Positions 42,021 through 51,109 of a stretch of 64,000 nucleotides of DNA are shown here, piece after piece. Each line of letters begins with the position of its first letter. Positions within the stretch are counted from its first letter, which is position 1. A model generated the notes under the pieces. It was not told the origin of the DNA, did no database searches, and worked only from the letters and a program-made list of their open reading frames with translations. The stretch is from CBDCFV01 sp965216425 (GTDB lineage Bacteria; Chloroflexota; Dehalococcoidia; Lucifugimonadales; UBA3495): positions 248,001 through 312,000 of the forward strand of contig CBDCFV010000005.1 of the NCBI GenBank assembly GCA_965216425.1, read 5' to 3'. The translations under genes and the position numbers were made by a program.

Positions 42021-42461
42021 CTACGGTAAGGGTCCAACAGTGGACATATCAGCCATTACCGATCCCAAGACTCCGTTCACGAACCTGCTGGAGCTTTCGC
42101 TGCCGAACACCTTCGCCAACTCCACAGCTTCGTTAATGGCTGTTTTGTCGGGGGTCTCGGGGGTATACAGTATCTCTTGCAGAGCGATCCGCAGGATGTT
42201 CCTGTCCACCGGAGCCAACTGGGGCACCGGCCACACCGGTGCGTATTTCTGGATTAACAAGTCAAGGGCTGTGAAGTTGCCGGCCACATCGTCAATCAAC
42301 TGCTTGGCAAAGGTTGACGATTGCTCCGGCAGACCGTCCTCTTCCGCTAACAATTCCAGGGACGCATCTTCCAAGCTGCCCCGAATGTCTCCAGCAAACA
42401 ACGACTGCAAGGCCGCTATTCTGGCCTTACGTCTCAGGTCGGTGTACTTTACCCTAGGCAT
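42021..42461 (-). CDS. nusB: Transcription antitermination factor NusB
   Basis: A 146-residue all-helical protein that binds boxA RNA with NusE (S10) in rRNA antitermination. Family motifs are KARIAALQSLFAGDIRG, APVWPVPQLAPVDRNILRIA and the C-terminal DKTAINEAVELAKVFGSES and FVNGVLGS. It lies between fabD and acpP. The pairing with fatty-acid genes is a local arrangement, not a functional unit. Confidence 0.95.
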   Translation of the reverse strand: MPRVKYTDLRRKARIAALQSLFAGDIRGSLEDASLELLAEEDGLPEQSSTFAKQLIDDVAGNFTALDLLIQKYAPVWPVPQLAPVDRNILRIALQEILYTPETPDKTAINEAVELAKVFGSESSSRFVNGVLGSVMADMSTVGPLP

Positions 42462-42491
42462 CAGACGCTATCAGGCTTGGTTCCGCAAGGT

Positions 42492-43451
42492 CTACGCCGA
42501 CGCGCCGAGCAACTTGCGAATGGAGTCCGGGTTGGATAATGCCACAGCATGGACACTGCGGTCAATCCGCCGGATCAAACCCGCCAAAACGCTAGCGGGT
42601 CCCAATTCGACAAACTCGGTTACACCAAGGTTAATCATGCAGCGGACAGAGTTCTTCCACTGGACGCACTGGCACAATCCTTGGATCAACTCGTTCCGCA
42701 TCTCTTCGCCGGTCCGCAGTTCCGCGCAGTCGGAGTTGGCAATGACCGGCATCAAGGGGTCTTGGAAGTCCAACTCCGCAGTAGCCCCGGTCAAGCCTTC
42801 CCGGGCTTGTTCCATCAATGAGGAGTGGAACGCGCCGCTTACCGGCAGAGGAACCGTTTTGCGGGCGCCCCGCGCCGTAGCCAAGTCCATAGCACGAGCG
42901 ACGGCGATCTTGTCTCCACTGAGTACTATCTGGTCATCGGAGTTGATGTTGGCTAATTCTACGCCAGTCTCACTGCAAATCTGGGTCAACGCCAGTTCGT
43001 CCAGCCCGATGATGGCCGCCATCCCGCCTGGACGGTCAATGGAGGCCTGTTGCATCAGCCGGCCCCGCTCCCGCACAAGTTTGACGGTTTCGGAGAAACT
43101 GAGGACTCCCGAGACCACCATAGACGTATATTCGCCGAGGCTATGCCCAGCTAGAACAGAGGGCGTTTCCGGGTCGGAGCCCAGGAACTCCTGCCAGGCC
43201 TTCCAAGCGGCGATGCTTACGGTCATGATAGCCGGCTGGGAATTTATCGTATTTTGAAGCTCTTTCGCTGGTCCCTCGAACATCAACTTTGTCAGTTTGA
43301 CGCCCAAAGCATCGTCCGTTTCTTGAAAGACCTCCCTTGCAGCACGGGATGTCTCGTAAAGTTCTTGTCCCATACCCACAGTTTGAGATCCCTGGCCCGG
43401 GAAAACGTAAGCCAAGCGACTTGAGGTATGGTCTTCAGCAGTCATTACCAT
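42492..43451 (-). CDS. fabD: Malonyl-CoA:ACP transacylase
   Basis: It loads malonyl groups onto ACP for fatty-acid elongation. The 319 residues contain YVFPGQGSQTVGMG, the nucleophile S104 in AGHSLGEYTSM, the catalytic histidine in VSGAFHSSLM and the arginine of LVRERGRLMQ. ATG at 43451 or two codons later. The usual neighbours plsX, fabH and fabG are missing around it; rpmF and yceD lie upstream, nusB and acpP downstream. Confidence 0.95.
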   Translation of the reverse strand: MVMTAEDHTSSRLAYVFPGQGSQTVGMGQELYETSRAAREVFQETDDALGVKLTKLMFEGPAKELQNTINSQPAIMTVSIAAWKAWQEFLGSDPETPSVLAGHSLGEYTSMVVSGVLSFSETVKLVRERGRLMQQASIDRPGGMAAIIGLDELALTQICSETGVELANINSDDQIVLSGDKIAVARAMDLATARGARKTVPLPVSGAFHSSLMEQAREGLTGATAELDFQDPLMPVIANSDCAELRTGEEMRNELIQGLCQCVQWKNSVRCMINLGVTEFVELGPASVLAGLIRRIDRSVHAVALSNPDSIRKLLGASA

Positions 43452-43546
43452 TCGTCTACCCTACACACTATGGCCTTATTGCAGTCCAGTTGCACTGCAT
43501 TACTCCGTCGGCATCCTAGCAGGACCGAAGTCCCAACAAGCGCCGG

Positions 43547-43729
43547 TTAAGCATTTACATCAACCACCTGCCGCCCACCGTAGTACCCGCACTGGGGGCA
43601 AACGGTGTGGGGCATCTTGGCGCTGCGGCAACGCGAGCAATAAGCGGCATGGACCGGCCTCAACTTGTGTGAATTAAGCCGTCTTCCCCGTTGTGCTCTG
43701 GTAACTTTTTTATTCGGTACTGCACCCAT
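43547..43729 (-). CDS. rpmF: 50S ribosomal protein L32
   Basis: A 60-residue ribosomal protein with MGAVPNKKVTRAQRGRRL and a complete zinc ribbon (CSRCRSAKM ... CPQCGYYGGRQVV). The zinc (C+) form implies no zinc-free paralogue switch visible here. Gene order yceD-rpmF-fabD is the conserved bacterial one. Confidence 0.97.
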   Translation of the reverse strand: MGAVPNKKVTRAQRGRRLNSHKLRPVHAAYCSRCRSAKMPHTVCPQCGYYGGRQVVDVNA

Positions 43730-43822
43730 ATTTTCCTATCTTCCAATCCAGTCGATTAGTGACCTATGACCAAGGGATTTATTGTCGAAAACCCGGTTCT
43801 TATTCTCTTCCAGGGCGTTGGC

Positions 43823-44344
43823 TCAGGGCTCCGGGTCCAACAACCCGGCCAAGGCGCCCCATCTGGGGTCCCGGGGCATTTTGTCGCAATCACATTGTTG
43901 TTGGTTAAGGTCGTTGCCACAGTCAGCGCAAAGGCCCAAACACCCGTCCTGGCACAAGGGTTTTATTGGCATTTCGGCGATGGCGTATTGACGAGTCATC
44001 TCCGTCAGGTCAAGGACGTGGTCGGCGTCGATGCTCAATTCCCTCTCCTCCTCCGACATCGGCGGTAGATTACGCCCGGAGTGGAGGTCTACGGTGGGAA
44101 AAAACTCTTCCTCGATGTGTAGTGTGGAGGGGAGGGAGAATTCCTTGATGCACCGGCTGCAAGTGACGGTGGTCTGGACATCCAAGTTGGCCTTCGTCAG
44201 CACCCCTTGGTGGGTCCGCACTATCTTGACGGTGCCGACTACCCAGTCCGTGACACTTAATAGTTCCGAGTAATTTTCCTCAACCTGGTAACTGCGCGAT
44301 GAGCCTGTCGGTTCCTTCAGTAGTTGCGCAACGTTGTATTGCAT
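43823..44344 (-). CDS. yceD: YceD family (DUF177) protein
   Basis: A 173-residue protein of the DUF177/YceD family, known to accompany rpmF and linked to 23S rRNA or ribosome metabolism. Cysteine pairs are visible in TCSRCIKEFSLP and in the C-terminal CQDGCLGLCADCGNDLNQQQ segment. It is the first gene of the yceD-rpmF-fabD cluster. Confidence 0.9.
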   Translation of the reverse strand: MQYNVAQLLKEPTGSSRSYQVEENYSELLSVTDWVVGTVKIVRTHQGVLTKANLDVQTTVTCSRCIKEFSLPSTLHIEEEFFPTVDLHSGRNLPPMSEEERELSIDADHVLDLTEMTRQYAIAEMPIKPLCQDGCLGLCADCGNDLNQQQCDCDKMPRDPRWGALAGLLDPEP

Positions 44345-44469
44345 TACGAATTAAAGGCGTGGCCAGAACAATTGGGAGCCATTATACCTGTGTGCTTGCT
44401 GTTGATGTCAAGGGCAGCATAGTTACTATCCCGTTACCTTTTCGCCCGCTATGCTAACGGAAACGCCTT

Positions 44470-44886
44470 TTAACAGGCGCTCCTTCCCGTGATTTTCGCC
44501 CTGATAAAGTCGGCGATTTCCACAGTGGAAGTACCCGGGCCGAAAACCCCGCCGACCCCCATGTCCATCAACTGCTCCCGGTCCACTTCCGGGATGATAC
44601 CACCGACGATTACCAGGACGTCGTCAAGCCCATGTTCGTGCGCCAAAGTCATAATCCTGGGCAGAATCTCCATGTGAGCGCCGGATAGAATGCTCAACCC
44701 CATCACGGCAACGTCCTCCTGGATGGCCGCTTGCACAATCATCTCAGGCGTCTGGCGGATGCCGGTGTATATGACCTCCATGCCGGAGTCGCGCAGGGCC
44801 CGCGCGATTATCTTGGCGCCCCGATCATGGCCGTCCAAGCCCGGCTTGGCCACCAGCACCCGGATAGGGCGGTTAGTTTGTGTCAT
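44470..44886 (-). CDS. Cobalamin-binding small subunit of methylmalonyl-CoA mutase
   Basis: A 138-residue B12-binding domain with the base-off/His-on motif D18-X-H20-X-X-G23 in KPGLDGHDRGAKI, then GLSILSGAHMEI and the GVFGPGTSTVEI loop. It completes the separate large subunit at 46171-47832 into an active isomerase that converts (R)-methylmalonyl-CoA to succinyl-CoA. Other acyl-CoA mutases (isobutyryl, ethylmalonyl) share this domain. It is the last gene of the three-gene cluster, 75 bp after the acyl-CoA dehydrogenase. Confidence 0.92.
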   Translation of the reverse strand: MTQTNRPIRVLVAKPGLDGHDRGAKIIARALRDSGMEVIYTGIRQTPEMIVQAAIQEDVAVMGLSILSGAHMEILPRIMTLAHEHGLDDVLVIVGGIIPEVDREQLMDMGVGGVFGPGTSTVEIADFIRAKITGRSAC

Positions 44887-44961
44887 GGCAACTTGTCCTC
44901 ATATTTAACCGCCATGTTCATGCGGCCGCCGTGATGAATGCCCCGAAGGGGTGAATGGGCC

Positions 44962-46116
44962 TCACAGTGCATATTGGGTCAACAGGTGTCTGGCGATGAT
45001 CAGCCGCTGCACTTCGGATGTACCTTCGTAGATGGTGGTAACCCGGGCATCCCGGAAAATACGTTCCACACCAGCTTCTTCAAAATATCCTATGCCTCCA
45101 TGCACCTGGATGGCTTTGGAAGAGACCTCGACGCACATTTCGGAAGCCAGGAGCTTGGCCATGGAAGCCTCAATCTCGAAGGGCAGGCCTTCGTCATGCA
45201 AGGAGGCTGAGGTCATGGTGGCAGCCCGGGCCGCGTAGACTTGGGAGGCCATGTCGGCCAGCGTAAACTGTATGCCTTGGTGCTGGGCAATGGGCTTGCC
45301 GAAAGTTTCCCGCTGCTGGGCGTACCGCAGCGCCGCCTCCAGCGCAGACTGGCCTATGCCCACGCATTGGGCGGCTATGATGATACGGCTGGCGTTTAGA
45401 ATATCCATAGCGTAGTTGAACCCGCGCCCTTCCTCACCCAGGACGTTCTCCGGCGGCACCGGGGTGTTCTCGAAGACCACCTCGTCGGTGGTGGAACTCC
45501 GCATACCCATCTTGCCGTGCAGAGGGTTGATGGTCAGGCCGGGCGCGCCCTGGTTGACCACGAAGGCAGTTATGCCTTTATATCCCAAGGAACGGTCTAC
45601 AGTGGCGAAGACCACCATGGACTCGGCCACCGAAGCGTTGGTGATGAAGGTCTTGCTCCCGTTCAGGAAGTAGGTGCCGTCCCTCTCCGTGGCAGTAGTG
45701 CTCAACGCGGCAGCATCGGATCCGCTGCCCGGCTCGGTCAGCGCCCAAGCGGCCACCCCATTGCCGGACGCCAGGGACGGGATAAGGCGTTGTTTCTGTT
45801 CCTCGTTGCCGAACTTGTATATGGTGTTGGTGCCCAAGGAAAGGTGAGCCAACATGCTGACGCTGGCTCCGGCGTCGCCCCGGGCCACCTCTTCGGCGGC
45901 GATGGCAACGTGCCGGAAGCCCCCCGGGCCGCTGCCGCCATACTTGGAGTCAATGCCGATTCCCGTTAAACCAATGTTCGCCATTCCGCGCCAGTTTTCC
46001 CAAGAAAACTCCTGCTTCCGGTCCATTTCCCGGGCCCTTGGCGCCAACTCCCGGTCGGCGAAGTCCCGCACCAGAGTTTGAAGCATCTGTTCTTCTTCGT
46101 TCAGTATGAGGCTCAC
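44962..46116 (-). CDS. Acyl-CoA dehydrogenase
   Basis: An FAD enzyme of 384 residues oxidising acyl-CoA to enoyl-CoA. It has the N-terminal RDFADRELAPRAREMD, the FAD and substrate loops GVAAWALTEPGSGSDAAAL and TYFLNGSKTFITNA, and the C-terminal QVHGGIGYFEEAGVERIFRD with the likely base Glu in YEGTSEVQRLIIARHLL. GTG start with GGAGGG upstream. It lies between the two mutase subunits and 54 bp after the large one, so a branched-chain or propionate-type pathway is likely. Chain preference is not readable. Confidence 0.93.
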   Translation of the reverse strand: MSLILNEEEQMLQTLVRDFADRELAPRAREMDRKQEFSWENWRGMANIGLTGIGIDSKYGGSGPGGFRHVAIAAEEVARGDAGASVSMLAHLSLGTNTIYKFGNEEQKQRLIPSLASGNGVAAWALTEPGSGSDAAALSTTATERDGTYFLNGSKTFITNASVAESMVVFATVDRSLGYKGITAFVVNQGAPGLTINPLHGKMGMRSSTTDEVVFENTPVPPENVLGEEGRGFNYAMDILNASRIIIAAQCVGIGQSALEAALRYAQQRETFGKPIAQHQGIQFTLADMASQVYAARAATMTSASLHDEGLPFEIEASMAKLLASEMCVEVSSKAIQVHGGIGYFEEAGVERIFRDARVTTIYEGTSEVQRLIIARHLLTQYAL

Positions 46117-46170
46117 TACCTGCCCTCCTTGCCTGCATTCCGCGTTAACAAATACGCCCGTGCCGCGCCA

Positions 46171-47832
46171 TTAAAAGACCGCGACGCCATCTTGCTCTCC
46201 GAATACGCCCCTGAACACTTCACAAATCTCTCCCAGAGTGCAATAGCTCTCCACGCACTCCAGAATGGCCGGGACCGTGTTATCGTTGCCTTTCGCCGCA
46301 TCGGCCAACCGAGACAGCGCGGCCCGCACCGGCTTATCGTCACGCTCACGCCGCAACCGTTGCAATCGTTCAATCTGGCTGCGGGCGGCCTCCGAGTCCA
46401 CCCGCAGCAGCCCCTCTACCGGCGGGCTGTCGCCGACGTACTTGTTGACCCCAACTATAGTGCGGGAACCATCCTCCACTTCCATACGGTGCCGGTAAGC
46501 GGACTCCCCGATTTCGCGGATTTGGAACCCCTGCTCGATGGCTGCTACGGTCCCTCCCAGTTCCTCGATGCGGTCCAGATATTCGAAGGCGCTTTGCTCC
46601 AACTGGTCGGTAAGGCTCTCCACGTAGTAAGACCCGCCCAACGGGTCTACCACATCGGCAACGCCGCTTTCGTAGGCCAAGACCTGTTGGGTGCGCAACG
46701 ACAATTGCGCCGATTCTTCCGTGGGCAGGGCGAGCGCCTCGTCCTTAGAGTTGACGTGGAGCGACTGAGAGCCGCCCAATATGGCCGCCAGGGCTTGGAC
46801 GGTGCACCGGATGACATTGTTGTCCGGCTGCTGCGCCGTAAGGCTGACCCCGGCCGTCTGGGTATGGAAACGGAGCATCATCGACCGGGGGTCTTGCGCG
46901 CCGAAACGCTCCTTCATGATCTTGGCCCACATGCGGCGTGCCGCCCGGTACTTGGCCACTTCTTCGAACAGGTTGTTCTGGGCAACGAAGAAGAAGGATA
47001 CTCGCGGGGCGAAGTCGTCGACCGCCAAGCCGGCGTCTATGGCCGCTTGAACGTAGGCGATGGCGTTGGCGAATGTGAAGGCGAGTTCCTGCGTTGCCGT
47101 TGCCCCAGCTTCGCGCATGTGGTAGCCGCTTACGCTGATGGTATTCCATCGAGGAACGTTTTCGGCGCAGTACTTGAATACGTCGACCACCAGCCGCATG
47201 GAAGGGCGCGGCGGGTAGGCGTATGTACCGCGTGCAATGTACTCCTTGAGGATGTCGTTCTGGATAGTTCCGCTCAGCTTATCCGACGAAACCCCCTGTT
47301 TCTTAGCCGCCGCGATGTAGAGGCACAGCAGGATGGACGCAGTGGCGTTGATGGTCATGGATGTGCTGACCCGGTCCAATGGTATGCCCTTGAACAGCAA
47401 CTCCATGTCTTCCAGGCTACAAATGGGGACTCCCACCTTGCCGACTTCACCCAAGGCCTGCTGATGGTCCGAGTCGTAACCGATCTGGGTGGGCAGGTCG
47501 AAGGCCACCGACAGCCCGGTCTGGCCCTGTTGCAGCAGGTACTGGTACCGCTCGTTGGTCTCGGCGGCTGTGGAATACCCGGAATACTGGCGCATCGTCC
47601 AGATGCGGCCCCGGTAGGTGTTCGGCTGCACGCCACGGGTGTAGGGGTATTCGCCGGGGTAACCCAATCGCTCGTCGTAGACGTGGCCGTTGGCTTCCAG
47701 GTCTTCGGGGACGTACAGCGGGTCAATTGGCAGGCCACTGTCGGTAACGAAGGCGTCCTGCCGTTCCGGGTACCGATCAATCGCCGGCCCCAGGGTTTCC
47801 CTGACCCACTGGTCCTTATTGCCGCTGGTCAT
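46171..47832 (-). CDS. Methylmalonyl-CoA mutase large subunit (N-terminal domain protein)
   Basis: A 553-residue TIM-barrel subunit of B12-dependent acyl-CoA mutase without its own cobalamin domain. Signature stretches are YPYTRGVQPNTYRGRIWTMR, QYSGYSTAAETNERYQYLL, GLSVAFDLPTQIGYDSD and SISGYHMREAGATATQELAF-like sequence. AGGAGG precedes the ATG. The small subunit is two genes downstream. The YRGRIWTMRQYSG context fits methylmalonyl-CoA rather than isobutyryl-CoA mutase, though this should be treated as probable. Confidence 0.93.
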   Translation of the reverse strand: MTSGNKDQWVRETLGPAIDRYPERQDAFVTDSGLPIDPLYVPEDLEANGHVYDERLGYPGEYPYTRGVQPNTYRGRIWTMRQYSGYSTAAETNERYQYLLQQGQTGLSVAFDLPTQIGYDSDHQQALGEVGKVGVPICSLEDMELLFKGIPLDRVSTSMTINATASILLCLYIAAAKKQGVSSDKLSGTIQNDILKEYIARGTYAYPPRPSMRLVVDVFKYCAENVPRWNTISVSGYHMREAGATATQELAFTFANAIAYVQAAIDAGLAVDDFAPRVSFFFVAQNNLFEEVAKYRAARRMWAKIMKERFGAQDPRSMMLRFHTQTAGVSLTAQQPDNNVIRCTVQALAAILGGSQSLHVNSKDEALALPTEESAQLSLRTQQVLAYESGVADVVDPLGGSYYVESLTDQLEQSAFEYLDRIEELGGTVAAIEQGFQIREIGESAYRHRMEVEDGSRTIVGVNKYVGDSPPVEGLLRVDSEAARSQIERLQRLRRERDDKPVRAALSRLADAAKGNDNTVPAILECVESYCTLGEICEVFRGVFGEQDGVAVF

Positions 47833-48051
47833 CCCGCGCCTCCTGAATTCGGCGGTGGAACATCAAGGTGAAGCTCCGCCGCATGGCGGTGGGGCGTTCC
47901 AATTGTACTGCCAATGCGCCGGAGCGCTCAACCGCGACTTTCCAATCGTACAGCGAGGGGTTCCCCAAGGCTTTGTCATTTTCACCGGTCAGCCAACCCG
48001 GGAGGAGAGATAGCGCCGGAACTAAGCGAGGAGGGGAGAGTTTTTAGAAAA

Positions 48052-48095
48052 CCGGACATTTACGGACATACCCGGACATATCTGGACATTCGCAT
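48052..48095. repeat. Tandem GGACAT repeat
   Basis: Four imperfect units of about 10 bp (CCGGACATTTA, CGGACATAC, CCGGACATAT, CTGGACATTCG). A three-unit relative lies at 31883-31914 on the other strand. The rest of the 47833-48393 gap is noncoding apart from a sequence at about 48132-48180 resembling 5861-5905 (AGTGTTT...AGTTG.GAAGGGGCA). Confidence 0.6.
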
Positions 48096-48294
48096 TTGGC
48101 GGCGGGGCTGATTGTCTTTGTTGGACAGAGTTATGTTAACGAAGTGTTTCCCCAGTTGGAAAGGGGCAGATGTCAGTGACCGTCCTGGAACGGGACTTGT
48201 TTGTATTGAATGATTGGCGTGATTTCCGTTGAGGACTGCCCTAAAGCCCGAGGTTATGGCTATGAAGAAAGCTTGCCGGTATTCCAGACCGGTA

Positions 48295-48322
48295 TTGACT
48301 GAATCCCGGCCCTCGGTTAAAT
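48295..48322 (+). promoter_or_regulatory. Candidate promoter for the FmdB-type gene
   Basis: TTGACT and TTAAAT separated by 16 bp, 72 bp upstream of the start codon. The -35 matches consensus in five of six positions and the -10 in four of six. Confidence 0.4.
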
Positions 48323-48393
48323 TCAACGAGATGTCGTGAGACCTTTTACCTGTTTAACGAACTTTATGTCATAACATTGAGGAAGGCCGCGTT

Positions 48394-48621
48394 ATGCCTC
48401 TATACGAATATCACTGCCCGACTTGCGGAAACAACTTCGAGAAGCTCCAGTCGATGAGCGCTACAGGCGCCGATTGTACCAATTGCGAACAGCCGGCCCG
48501 GCGGGCCATTTCAGTGTTCTCCTCCATCACGCGCGGCGAATCCAGCGACGCCGGATTCAGTCCCTTGCCTCCAATGGGCGGCGGCGGATGCTGCGGCGGT
48601 GGTTGCGGCTGCGGCCATTAG
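48394..48621 (+). CDS. FmdB family zinc ribbon protein
   Basis: A 75-residue protein with the N-terminal FmdB zinc ribbon (MPLYEYHCPTCGNNFEKLQ ... DCTNCEQPARR; CxxC pairs) and a Gly/Cys-rich tail (GGGGCCGGGCGCGH) that could bind metal. GAGGAAG precedes the ATG. The family is widespread and was named as a regulatory protein, but its role is not firmly known. It is a single gene on the plus strand. Confidence 0.9.
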   Translation: MPLYEYHCPTCGNNFEKLQSMSATGADCTNCEQPARRAISVFSSITRGESSDAGFSPLPPMGGGGCCGGGCGCGH

Positions 48622-48708
48622 GCCTGAATCCGCTGCACCGGCGTCCGATTTGTCCACGGTTTGGCTCTCAGCGGGGCAGAGAGCTGTGTTAATTACGGCT
48701 TCCACGAA

Positions 48709-50248
48709 TTACCTCATATCTTGACCGTAAGCGGAGGGTGGGGTAATTCCGTGGAAGATAGAGTATTGGGAGATTACCACGTCTTCGCTGCCCATCTTGT
48801 CCCATATTGTCACTGTATAAACCCCGTCTCCATGAACCCTTACCACGTCAGTCAGGTCCACCGATACTGCAAAATCCTCTTTGCTGGTAGTCCACTTTAA
48901 CGCCGTAATCCAAGGTATGGTGAGAGGCTTCGAAACCGCAGTCTTGCTGGCGTCGTAAGCCCGTTGCCAAAATTCGTGAGCCTCATCTGGGGAAGCGGGT
49001 GCAACTGCGCCAGGGTCCACCGCGTAGGGGTCTAGGCAGAATTCCAGACTATCGGCAATTTCGTCCTCGGTCCAATACCATAGGCCCGTGAGTTGCGGCC
49101 GGAATGCCGCGACGGGAAGACCACCATCGTAGCAATATGTCCGAGATACTTGTCCTCGGGTCAAGGAGTGAGGTGGTTGATCATAGGAAAGTTGAATGCC
49201 TAAATCCTCTTCGGTATCGAACCCCGCGCCGTTTTTAACGCGGCCTGACATCGTTAGTACGCCGTTCTCAACACTGGGTAACCGATCGTACTTAACGTAG
49301 TCTCCTTCGAAGTGCTGGACAACGATCATGTTGAACTTGTCCCACCAGACCCCAATGTTCACTTTCTTATGCCACTTGTCCAGGATATTGTCGCGATGCC
49401 CCGGACTACCCATGAAGCCCTTCATGACCTCACGGGCCTCTTCTTGAAATTTCGACAGGGGCAATATCCAATCAGAATTGTCAATACAGTAGTCTATGCC
49501 AGAGACATTCTCCGCGTTGGACTGGTACCCTCCGGCCAAGCTGTAGCGCATATATGGCTTTAGGCCATCGACCCCCCCAGTGCGAGGATGTACAGCTTTT
49601 CAATGAGGTCTCCGCGTGTATCTGAGCGGCGTTATTCGTGCCCAAGACCACCGGTGGGGCGCCGGCCGTTTGGCGCTCCTCATTAATCAGTTCCAGCATG
49701 TAGAGTTTGCTGGCGTAGTGACGCTCACTCGGCGCATTTGTCGTTGTTTCCGTCTGTGATGACTCGTTACTTAGTGTGTGCTCTCGAACAGTTTGAGTCG
49801 TGGTTTCCGTCGGGCGCGACGCGACGCTTTGGATTTCTTCACCAGTTCGTTCAGGCGTTGAATCGGACATAGCTGCGATGCGATGCCATGTGATGAAGAA
49901 CCCTAAAATCAGGGTAACAACCAAACAGGCAATCGCCAGTTCGGGAGGCCATTTCTTGAAAAAAATTCCGGTCTGACTTTTTGTACTGGGTTTCCGTCGG
50001 ATCCGCCTTGTACGGAGTGTTTCCGGTAGTGTGGCTCTTTCCAACCAGAGGACTTGACTTGCGGGGACATAATTTGTCATGTCGGCAGTCACAATGAACA
50101 TGACTATTCGCGGACTGGGAAACAGCCTTTTGCAAGCTCGGCATAGCCACCTGTTATAAGACGTTTCAGCATAGTCCCACAAGAATTCTATTTGCCACGC
50201 AAGGCAATGCGGACACACTCCGATTTCCCGGTTATGGTCACGGGCCAT
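48709..50248 (-). pseudogene. Zinc-ribbon / transmembrane / CAP-domain protein, frameshifted
   Basis: Two frames together make one protein of about 510 residues. Frame 1 starts at the ATG 50248 (MARDHNREIGVCPHC), with a CPHC...CRAC zinc ribbon, a single membrane helix (ELAIACLVVTLILGFFITW), a Thr/Ser-rich linker and the first half of a CAP (SCP/PR-1) domain (LINEERQTAGAPPVVLGTNN). Frame 2 continues with the second half (MRYSLAGGYQSNAENVSG, SPGHRDNILDKWHKKVNIGV) to the stop at 48709. The switch is at a run of seven G (49572-49578, minus strand); six would restore SSHWGVDGLKPYMRYS. It is either a true frameshift or a sequencing error. Confidence 0.82.
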
Positions 50249-50250
50249 GT

Positions 50251-50994
50251 CTAGCGTCCCTTTTGACCACGGTCGAACTTTGAACGCTGCGTGTCGACAA
50301 TACGCCAATACACCAGCAGCCCGCCCCCCATCGCCATAAAAATCAGTGCCCCGGCAATGGCCAGGAGCGCGACCGATACTGTGGCGTCGAACCAGAAGCC
50401 GAGAGGGAACAGCATCAGCAGGTAGTCCCGGCGCGGGTCCAGTTGCCACAGGTCGTTGGCGAAGCTGATCCGGTGAAACATTGTAAACAGTGAATCGAAC
50501 CCGGTCAGGGCGAACAGGCCAAACAGGACTATCAGCCCGACGGTCACCCCGCCCCCCCATATCGCCCGACGGGCCCACGGCCTACAGGCGTACCTGTGCC
50601 GGCATGTCAAATCCCACACAGTCACTGCGGCTAAGTACAAGCCCGACAGCAGGGCGATGATGTAGACGCCCCATACAAGGCGCTTTACGTCCCGCATGTG
50701 CAGGATCTCGCGCTCGTTGAAAAGCTCCAGTTCCTCACCGTAGACGCGGGCCTTGATTGAGAGCGGTTCGTTGCCGGAGTTGAAATAGCTGCGAAGCTCT
50801 GCGCCAACCTGTCGCAGGTCAGACTCATTGATCCCCGTCACCCGGGATACGTTGTACTTCTGGAAGCCCCGGTAGTACAAACCGGGGTCGTTAAAAGCCC
50901 AAGACACTGCTCCGGTCACGAGAAATAGCGGCACACAAGCCACGAATATCGGCCTGGAAAGGGTTGCCGCTATCTTTCCGATGGTACTTGGCAT
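50251..50994 (-). CDS. DUF1461 (TIGR01906-like) integral membrane protein
   Basis: About 247 residues with five predicted membrane helices. The extracellular family pattern is visible: GLYYRGFQKYNVSR near the first helix, LFNEREILHMRDVK and FHRISFANDLWQLDPRRDYL before the last helices. The start at 50994 is preferred because the frame upstream reads through a MITE-2 element (translated PVIPA/RAGGNLQA-type repeat). It lies 2 bp before the CAP gene and is probably cotranscribed with it. Function unknown. Confidence 0.85.
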   Translation of the reverse strand: MPSTIGKIAATLSRPIFVACVPLFLVTGAVSWAFNDPGLYYRGFQKYNVSRVTGINESDLRQVGAELRSYFNSGNEPLSIKARVYGEELELFNEREILHMRDVKRLVWGVYIIALLSGLYLAAVTVWDLTCRHRYACRPWARRAIWGGGVTVGLIVLFGLFALTGFDSLFTMFHRISFANDLWQLDPRRDYLLMLFPLGFWFDATVSVALLAIAGALIFMAMGGGLLVYWRIVDTQRSKFDRGQKGR

Positions 50995-51109
50995 GGTGGG
51001 CCTCAAGGCGCGTTCAGGACCCGTTCCTGAGTCTCCATGGTCGTGGGAAATTTCTTCACTCCTATGTCCTCTCCCGGGTATTCGCCGCTTTAAGCGAAGA
51101 TATCCTAAA

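Noticed and set aside
41800..43257. Long open frame antisense to acpP, nusB and fabD
   Set aside because: It crosses three well-identified genes on the other strand and has unlikely composition (Ser/Arg-rich).
46078..47871. Long open frame antisense to the methylmalonyl-CoA mutase
   Set aside because: It is a shadow of a GC-rich gene with G/C third positions; the minus-strand protein is a clear mutase.
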